A DNA stretch of 64,000 bases from contig NMRA01000148.1 of the NCBI GenBank assembly GCA_002633005.1, forward strand, positions 392,259-456,258. Direction: 5' to 3'. This DNA comes from Phoronis australis. Its lineage: Eukaryota; Phoronida; Phoronidae. Below are positions 1 through 9,700 of this stretch, one piece after another. Under the pieces are notes generated by a model that was not told the DNA's origin, ran no database searches, and saw only the letters and a list, made by a program, of their open reading frames with translations. A program made the translations under genes and the position numbers. The first letter of the stretch is position 1. Every line of letters begins with the position of its first letter.

Positions 1-703
1 GATGATTTTTAAATAAAAAGTATGAGGAGTAAGATAAACAAGTTCCAATATTCACTTGACATAGAAGTATAAAAGAGTGCGTGGAGATAGTTTGAGATTC
101 ATAGATCCTTATAATTGAAAAAATGTTCATTGAAATTATAGACATATGGTGAACAGAGACACCTGGTGGCTGCCAAAAGTATTGCTCACAGGCTACTTTA
201 GTTTTTGACAATATTGGACAAGACAACTAGTTCTTGTCTGTCAATCATCTAAGTTCTTAACAGGTCTTCCTGGAGGCAATTTGTTTGCAAGTGTTGATTT
301 TATATTTTAACCTATTAAAAATAATTAAAAAATTGTGGGTCATGAGTTGGAGAAATAAATGAAAAATATGGGCGGTGGGTACGAAATAAAAGTGCCTTCC
401 CCCCTCCCATACAGATTTTGCTGGAACAGCCCTAAGGCAAAATACAGCTTTAAATCTGTAATTATCATCACCAAGTCGTCAGGTTATGCCAGTTGAATTT
501 GCATCGTACATTTTGTAAAGAAGTATTTAAGGCATGCGTCACCCGATTAAATTTGGATGCAACACTGATTACTTTTGGATGATGCAGAAAATGATTGCTG
601 ATGTGCTTCTGACGTGACTGGTCCATAATTCTCTTTCTATTGTCATTTTCTATTGTATCTGTGCATTAGTCGCACTCATGTTGACTTTTCATTTCGTATA
701 CAG

Positions 704-776
704 GTGGGTTCGTCGGCAGTCATCCACCTCACATGGCGGCAACAAACATTGTGAACGCAGTAACTACAAATCACAA
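704..776 (+). CDS. ZCCHC14: ZCCHC14-like exon (first in window)
   Basis: Acceptor TACAG before 704 and donor GTAAG after 776. Enters with two bases of a split codon and leaves with AA, which the next exon completes to Lys. Encodes a short His/Pro/Ala stretch (GSHPPHMAATNIV) with no recognised domain. Confidence 0.65.
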
Positions 777-3700
777 GTAAGAATGTGGACCTGCTATCTT
801 CTCATTTGGTTTAAGTACTTAGCGGACCGTTTTGCTAGCAAAACATTTTATGACTTTCTTACTACTTTAAACAAAAACGGAATTGGTAAATGATTTTTTA
901 TTTGTTGACCTCACTATGTACCTTGTAAAGTAAAGCTGCAGAAAATTAGTTTTGATTTAGACCTCTGTGTGTTGTGAAACCGACCGTGACTTGCTCCTTA
1001 CTCAAATTGGTACTGGGCTGGGCTAGAACTGACAGTTCATTATTGCTTGAAGCCACGCTCTGAACATCAAGTTATCTGCTTGAAGCCACGCTCTGAACAT
1101 CAAGTTATCTGCTTGAAGCCACGCTCTGAACACCAAGTTATCTGCTTGTCCAGGTCTTCTCAAGTTCAGCAATCTCTTTGGATTTGAGTAAGGAACAATT
1201 CGAGACCAATGTGATAACTCTATGTGGTCTAAATGAAAAGTTAATATCAGGTGAAAACATTCGATGGCTGGAGAGTTGGTTGGAATTGTCCTCTTTTAAG
1301 AGGATTTCCTCTGTTTTGGTTTCAATTTCCTCTTAATTGATTTCCAGTTTCCTCTTTTTTCGTTTGTTTTTATCATTATTTTGACTTCATTCATGCTAAG
1401 CGTTTATTTCTGTCAGTTAAATTTTACAACACAAAAAATATTTTTATCACACCAGCCTGTGGAACAATACATCACCTGGAAAATTTTCCTCTTTTTTGTT
1501 GTTGGTCATTCCAAGCCCTGGTTGGATTATTTTCCTCTTGTATGTTGAAATCTTCCTCTGAAATGATAACTCAGTTTACTTTACTTTGTTATAGATTGGC
1601 ATACACCCACAAGCTGGCCGTTGAACCCACGTCGCAGTGCTCATCCCTACCTTCACCTCTCTCCTCACCCCAGGAGACGCCCTCTCCCCCCTCCATCAGT
1701 GATTCTGGCCAGCAGGTCCGTGACTGGCTGACCAGCGTCCACCTGAGCAAGTACTCTCCTCATCTGACCAAGTTTAGCATGCAAGAGGTAAGACTTGAAT
1801 CGCATGTCAGGTTTTGTGAAGTGATATACTGCCATGAATGAATTTAAGGTAATGGGCTTCATTACCAGGAATAGAATTTTACCAATTTACCTAAACATCA
1901 TTCAACAAAGAATGGACTCACCGGAGACAGCCCAAGAGTTGTTATCTCTGCGACGAAGGATGTTAAAGTTGAGTTTCCGATGAGTTGCCAGCAGTCACTG
2001 GTACGGTGCGCGGCTTTAGATGCTCTGCGGCTGGGTTAAAGATCTTTTATAGGCCTAACTATCCCCAATTCCCGTACCAGGATGAATTTCAAAAATAACT
2101 TGACTTGGCTGCGTCAGATGTGATATGCGACGTTGATGTTGAAATTGCGCCATATTTTTTATGTTGATTTCCTTTGTTGGTTTATAATTCATATATTGCA
2201 ATGTAGGCATCCGGGGGAGGCTTGGATGTACTTGTGACTGTAGAGTCGTCAAAATTTATCCATTCCCATGCTGACGATTTAACACAGCATGTATAATGAC
2301 CACCCGTCGTCTTTCTTCCATGGTGTTCAATGACTGCTTTTATTTTGTAGCCGGAGAGGTCATACGAGGAAATCTTTGTGTTGATTTTTTCACCATTAGT
2401 CGCGGTTCGTAAGATATGAATACAAAGGTATTTTGGCGGTTTTACTAATGACCATGTGAGCTGGCCACTGAGACTATTACAGTGTGGGCAACTAAAGTCC
2501 TCGATGTCCAACGACGTCCACAAGCTGTGCCACAACTCCTGCATAGTTATTTCTTTCCTTAGCGTTGGGAGGTAGACGGTCAACTCCCAGTCTATCTGTG
2601 TTTTTTCCTTTGTTGTTGTGCAGTTATTACAGCTCCTAGTTTGCTTCTTCACGTGTTGGAAGGTACTAGTAACCTCAGACGTTACATTATCAGCGTTGTG
2701 AGCAAGTGTGTCAACGTGCCATTGGTTCAGTAACCATAGTAAAAATTCATGGGCATCCTGTTGACTTCCGTTGCCAAGAGAGTTGTTCTGTAATCTTAGT
2801 TTATTCAAAATTTCAGACGGAGTTGATGTATACCTTTTAGTTGCTTCATATGTGTTCACAAGGATGGTTTTCATATTGTTTTTCTTGTTGATATTGTATT
2901 TGTGCCAGTTGAGGTTGCATGAAAAGATAGCTTGAAGTGTAGAGTTCACAAAACACGTGTTTCCAACATTGCAAAGACCAAATCTTTTATCTTTTGTTGA
3001 TTTTTCGTTTGTCTTCCTTGATATCGGGGATGACGAAGTAGCTAATTGTGTTTCAATCTTGGGCTTAGAAATGTTGCAGAGTTGCCATTCTGTAAATTGC
3101 TTGTTATTTCTTGATAAATATATTGTATAGCTACATCTAAGAGCTGTCTGAGATGCCGTTTGGTATGCTTGTTTTTTGATTTCTTTGGGGACCTCGAGGA
3201 AATTCATTAGCTTCTTTAATGATTTGTAGATGAAGCCTCTACTTCCAACTTCAACAGGGAACAGAACTGTTTGCCATCCTGCGTTTTTACATTCTTCGAC
3301 GAGATTTGTATATTTCATTCTTTTTCTCAGGTGTGCTGATTCCATATTGTCTTCTGCTGGTATTGTAAGTTCTATTAAAACTGCTATTTTTGCCTGAATT
3401 GACCATAACACAATGTCAGGTCTTAATGCCGAATCTGTTATTTCAGATGGGAATATAAGAGGCGTTTCTGTACAATCTTTAATTAGTTTCCAATCGTTGG
3501 TCTTGGCTAGGAAGTGGGTCTGTTCTTTGAATTTCGGCTCTGTTCTGTTATTGTCGAAGTACAAACCGTTCTTTGACTTAAATCTGATTGCTGTTTCAGT
3601 TATAGGCTTTGGAGGGTGTTGAACTACTACATTGATAGCATCAAATATTATTGCTAGGACTTGGTCATGTCGCCAAGTGTAGCGACCGTTATTTAATGCT

Positions 3701-6700
3701 ACTGTGCAATTGTTGAGGATGTGGTGAAGAGTGCCTTTAGCTGTTCTGCAGAGGTTGCAACGTTCAGAAGGCGATTGTTTCCATAAATGTAAATTTGCTG
3801 GTGTTGGAAGTACGTCGTGTATGGCATTTAACCTAAATGCCAAGAGAGATGGATTCCATGCATAAAGACTCTTGCTCCAGGATACATCAAGTGACATAAC
3901 TACATCCCATCTGAGCCATAACCCTTGTTTGGCACAGCTATACAGATATAAGAGTGCTTTGTTTTCGTCGACTTCCTTTATACGTTTCGTTATAGATGCT
4001 CTATGTTCCTTGGTTGTCATGTTCTTGACGAATTTTCTATTATTGGTGTTATAACCCAAACCTTTCCTGTCATTATGACTTATCGAATTACAAATTTCAT
4101 TCAGAACTATATCCCTTTCTCTCTCTTCGAGTTCTTTTATGCCATTCCACCGTTTTGACGTGAAAAATTGTTTAACTTTACCCATATAAAGTTTCCTTGC
4201 TTCAGGGTCGTTCGCATATTTGTTGATGTGAAACTTGACCACTTGCATCTTCTTTAGATGGGTTGTTAGGCTAGTCATGCCTAAACCAAGATGCTCTTTG
4301 GATCTGTAGAGAACTGTGTTAGTTGACATTTTACTGATTCCAAGCCATTGTTTCAGATATTTTGTGCATATACGTTCAAGTTTTTTAGCGAAACTCAGTG
4401 GGAAGTCATACACTGTAAATTCCCAAGTAATCCTTGGAACCACACCGTTGTTGTAGATCCATGCTTTAGTTGGACCATTAGTGCTGTCTTTGTCGAGAAT
4501 TTCCAGCAAAGTATTCAATTTTGTCTCAAGTTTATTCCTTATTTCCGTGTCTTTCAGATTTTTGAATATCGTTTTCCCAAGGAATTTCATTGGTTCTTGA
4601 TGGATGTAGGGCATTTTTGTATTCTGGATTGACATTTGAGGATCATACGGTTGGAATGTTGTTCCTCCACGAAATGCAAGTGATTTACATTTGCATGGCT
4701 TAGCTTTCATTGTGCGACTCCACGTGAGAAACTGCTCCAGTTTTTGAATCATTGATTGACAGTCTTTCGGGTTTGTAGCAATAATAGTGAGGTCGTCAGC
4801 ATACACTAATTGGTGGAATGTTTGTTTGGTGAATTTAAGTTTGTAACCATTTTGTTTCTCTTTGTCGATCATCTCTAGGCCCAAGTTGAAGGCTGCGAGG
4901 AAAAGTACGACAGACAAAGGGCATCCCTGGAATAAGCCAATACTGTAACGTATCCAGTTGGTTGTCCACTCTTTAGTTCGTATTCGTACGAATAATTCAT
5001 CGTAGTACGCGTATATTATTTGTTTGATCGCTTCTGGTACATGATACCTGTCAAGTGCGAATTGGATGAGGTTGTGGGATACTGAACCATACGCGTTAGC
5101 CAGGTCAATCCAAGCAACGCTAAGTGGTTTATTTCTTTTTTTTGCATCATTTAGTATGCTGGAGAGAGTCTCAGTATGTTCTAGACACCCTGCTACCTTT
5201 TCCATAAATCCTTTTTGTATTGATGTATTTATGAAACCGTTGGAACAAAGGAACTTCATTAGTCTATGCGCGATTTTAGTGAAGAAGATTTTCCCTACTG
5301 TGTTAGTTAACGTGATTGGACGAAACATGAATGGGTCTTTAAGATTTGTGTCCTTGGGAATTAATAAGCGTTAATAACAGACCCAAAAACCACATATTCT
5401 TAAAATTGTGAATAGTCACGAAATCTTGTGATGTGCACAAAATAATGCCAGATGTTCGTAACCATAGAACTGCATAGAAATCCGGATTTTTTATGGAGAT
5501 TGTCATTATTTCCACAAAAAGGCATTATTTTTATGTGCACACATATTTAAATGTTGATGCATTATGCTGTCATCCCCATCCGTCCAGCGTCCATTGCTCT
5601 ATCTCCAAAACTCTTTGATGTATGTTCATGAAACTTAGCACATGTGTTCCTTTCATGGATGGGACGGCATAAGCGAACCCTAGTGGCAATTTCAGTTTTT
5701 TTACGTTTACATATATCTTCAAATGTCCTCAATGAATTTTCACAAAATTAGGTTTATTGGCATCTGTTAGTGAGATGACGCTATCCTTTTGTTTTCGGAT
5801 GGATTGATGGTATTTTGCATCACCTGGTGGCCATTTTTGCGGCTTTTGAGTCTTGGCATCTGCTCCTCTATCAACCAAACCGTTCTGAGGATGATTGTGA
5901 AAATTGGCATGTATGTTCTTACTATGAAAAGGACTGCTGATGATGATTTTCCGACGACTTTTACTACTGCGGCACCTCCTAGTGGCAGTTTTTTTTTTGC
6001 CCCCATGGCTATATCTCCTAAACCTTCTGTAGGATCTTTACTAAATTTAGCAAGTGTATTTATATGAAGTTGACAACGAACAACAACTTTCGAAAGGATT
6101 TGACTATCGGTGTACCCCATAGTGGGAATTTTAGTTTCTAACGTTTACTTCAGTCTGTATCTTCAAAGGTCCTCAATGGATTTTCATAAAATTTGAAATA
6201 TAGGCATCTATTGGTGAGATGACTTTATCCCATTTTCGGATGGTTTCAAGGTATTTTGCGCCACTTAGTGGCCATTTTTGCTGTTTTCAAGTCTGTTTTT
6301 TTGACATCCGCTCCTTTATCAACCAAACCATTCTAGAGTTGAATTTGAAAATTGGCGTATATGTTCTCAGTGTGAAGAGGACGGTTGACAATGACGACTT
6401 TGACTACTGTGGTGCCTACTAGTGGCAGTTTTGTTTTATTTTGCGCCCATAGCTATATCTCCAAAACCTACTGCAGGATCTTTATTAAATTTTGTAAGTG
6501 TATTCATATGAAGTTAACGACAGATGACAACGACTTTCAGATGGATCCGACGAACACTGTGCCCCCTAGTGGCAATTTCATTTTTCCGTTTTCCTTTGTT
6601 TCTGAAGTTCCGTGACAAATTTTTATGAAATTTGGTAAATAGCTTTCTATTAAAGAAACGATAGCATTTTCCCGTTTTCGGATGTTACCGACATATTTTG

Positions 6701-9700
6701 TGCGCCATCTAGTGGCCATTTTTATGATACAAATAAATAACCCTAGAAGCACACTGTTTGGTATGCATTCATGAGTGCATTTCACCGCTCCACGTTGCTC
6801 TTGTTCATATAATTTGCAAATTTTGTTTGTATATTCTATTAACTAGTAAGAGTATCTGGGATTAAGCCTTTTAGCTTCATAACTCTTACATTACCTGATA
6901 GGGTTTTGGAAAATAGCTTATAGTATCTGAAAGTTTCGTATGAATTTGTACAGCCATTTCTGAGAAGTTTGCCAAATTTGGACATTTTTCTAATGTCTTG
7001 CATAACCTTAAGTTACTCGTCACAGTGATTTGGTTTTAGCTGTTAAAGCCTATTGCCATCGCGTAAATTCCAGGTTTGTTTGTGACAACTTTTAGTTAAA
7101 AGGATAAGTACGCAGCTGTGTTGCTTTGGAAGAACAAATAGTTGCACCTGTGTTTTGTTTTTGACACCAGAACACATTGTAACCGGTTTACAAATTGCTG
7201 GCACGATATTGACTGTTCAAAGTATAAGGAGGTGCAATTAAAAAAATGCCTTAGTCTGTAGATTTCATTTGTTCACAATATCTTGTGTAAACAAATAGTA
7301 AAACCAACATATATCGAGGTGGTCGTAAGCAAAGATATAACGCAATCTTTAAAATATGATATCACGGCTGACTTAATGGCTTGGTACAAGTACACTTTCC
7401 CTATTAAGCCATCATAGGCATACAAGTTGAAGGTCAATTTTGTTGATGGGTTTTCTCTACAAAAATTTTAACATTGATAAGGTAATACTATTGACTATTG
7501 AGGCGGATATATACGAGTGTGTTACGTAAGAATTTTTAAAAAGAAACAGCATTACGACGGCAGCGGTCAATATGAATAATCTGTTGTGGCTGCAGTTTTA
7601 AGTACTTCGAAATACTGACCACTGGTGAGATTAAAAATCCTGTGATAATGGTAATTGTCGCCATAATTGTCATAAAACTTGTCATTTGTTGCAAAGTGGA
7701 AAAGCACTGTTTTGCCTGTTATTTTTTGTTGGAAATACAGTTCAAGACGAAAGAAATCAGATTTCTAATTCTGTGAAGAGCAATAATTACTGGTAACAGG
7801 TGTTTGGGTGGCAAAATTCTAATTACAAAATGCCATAGCCACTTTACTAATTTTGCTGTTGATTGGCCTTCATTCTCAGTCATGAGAGAAGGCTATTCTA
7901 TGTTCTCTGACTATCTATGAATTCGGCTTTCGCCCAGTCGTCATGACAGGGGGAACTCTAGGTCACTTTGTCTGAATACTTCTGACTTGTACTGTTAACT
8001 TCTGAATTTTATCTTAGCGTTGCACTCACCTGCTGTCTCAACTTCTTGTTCTTCCAGCTGCTAACCTTGAGTGAAGATAGGCTGGAGTCCATGGGTCTTC
8101 CCAAAGGTGCTACGAGAAAACTGATCAAAGGGTTGGAAACTCTCAAGTAAGTATCTAGTCACCGAGTTCTTGTGAGAGTTATATATGTAGTTGTTGTTCC
8201 CGTGGTATTATATTTCAACCCTCCTAAAAGCCTACATTCATTCATTGTGGAAGCTTTGATAATAGTTTTATAAATTTTCCATTTTCAGATCCAAAAGAAA
8301 CGTCAATGGGCTGGTCGGCATTCCTGCCGAGTCTCAGTCAAGACCAGAATCCCCGCTTACCCCGCCGACAACATACCACACGCCACCTAGTCAGTCGGGC
8401 ACTAGTCGGGCCGAGTCGGAAAACGGGTCTTCTGATTGCGGTCTGACAGCGAGCTCATCTTCTGAGAATGGGGAGGATATACCAGGTAATGATCAACAGC
8501 CAGGTGTGTTACTCCAGGACTGCTGAAAAAGCTCTGTTGACTAAGAGAGCTTGTCACTTACCACATATACATGGACTTGCTTATTTGCAAAACATAAGTA
8601 AAATCTGGGAGCAACTTTACTTGCATGGAAATGAAGGCTGAGGTATTGTTACGGTAGATCTGAAGATAAAGTTTTACGTTTAAAAAAATAAAGAAATATA
8701 TTTTGTGGGAATGCAAATCATTTGTCAGAGTAAGACCATGTTTGAAAAGCACGTTTTATTTCAAGCATAAGTTCAGGGCCTAAATTTGGAGATGTATGGT
8801 AATGAGATACTGTAATATCACAGTTCTGTCCAACAGATGGCGTCGTGATGCTGCAGTTCACTTGTGCAGCTTTTGTCAGAATGCATTTTCTCTGGGGTAA
8901 CCTAGTTGGATTGGGATTGTTGTTTTCTCCTAGAACATCAAATTGCCATCAGGGTGTTTCCACTGACACGAAAACTGAATAGTCTATAAAAATTTCCTTG
9001 CTGACATTCTGTGTTAACAGCTCTCTTAACTTTGACAAATTTTTACCTGAATTGCTTCAGCAAACCTGTAAATTTATGTTTTTACTTCAGCTCATTGTTG
9101 CATTATTTGATGTGTTGTTTGCTTGTTTATCCCAGGTAAACCCCCACCAGCCATACGTCACATCCCTGTACCGCAGAAGTCAGCCAGTTTGCCTTCGATG
9201 CTGTCGCACGATGACGGTCGGTTATGTATATCCAACTCTCAGCAGGAGCTCCGTGGTGACATGGTGCATGTGCACATGCATCGTCCTCCTGCCCCGCCAA
9301 GCCCATCAGTCATGGGACCCAGGTTCCCCGTGCGCTCCCCTCTGCGACCTTCCAAACCACTAGTGCTACAAGTGGCCCCGCCCATGCAAGACCCGGCTAT
9401 TGTACGACACGCTGCCGAGTTCACCACAAATATTGTCCTAGGGGCACCGCGTGATGCTGACCGACCACCAGAGACAATCACCCCAGTGTCCGTTTCTGTG
9501 GTGACAACATCGCACATGTTCAGCCCAACTCAGGTCACTGTCAGTAACTACAAACCAGCAGTGGTGATGCCCCGCCCCAGCTCACCCCCTCCCCCTCATC
9601 AGTCCTACCAGCAGATGCCCCAGCTGGTGCCCATGCCTCACCATTTTAGCTATCCCCCGCCACCCATGTCTGCTGACCCGGGCTCTGTGATGCCTCCTGC

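Noticed and set aside
3413-5374. Plus-strand ORFs inside the RT-USP element
   Set aside because: Antisense shadows of the 1048-codon frame, with no domain.
5767-6785. Several ORFs of 67-117 codons on both strands
   Set aside because: They recur with the 440-bp repeat and have no independent coding signal.
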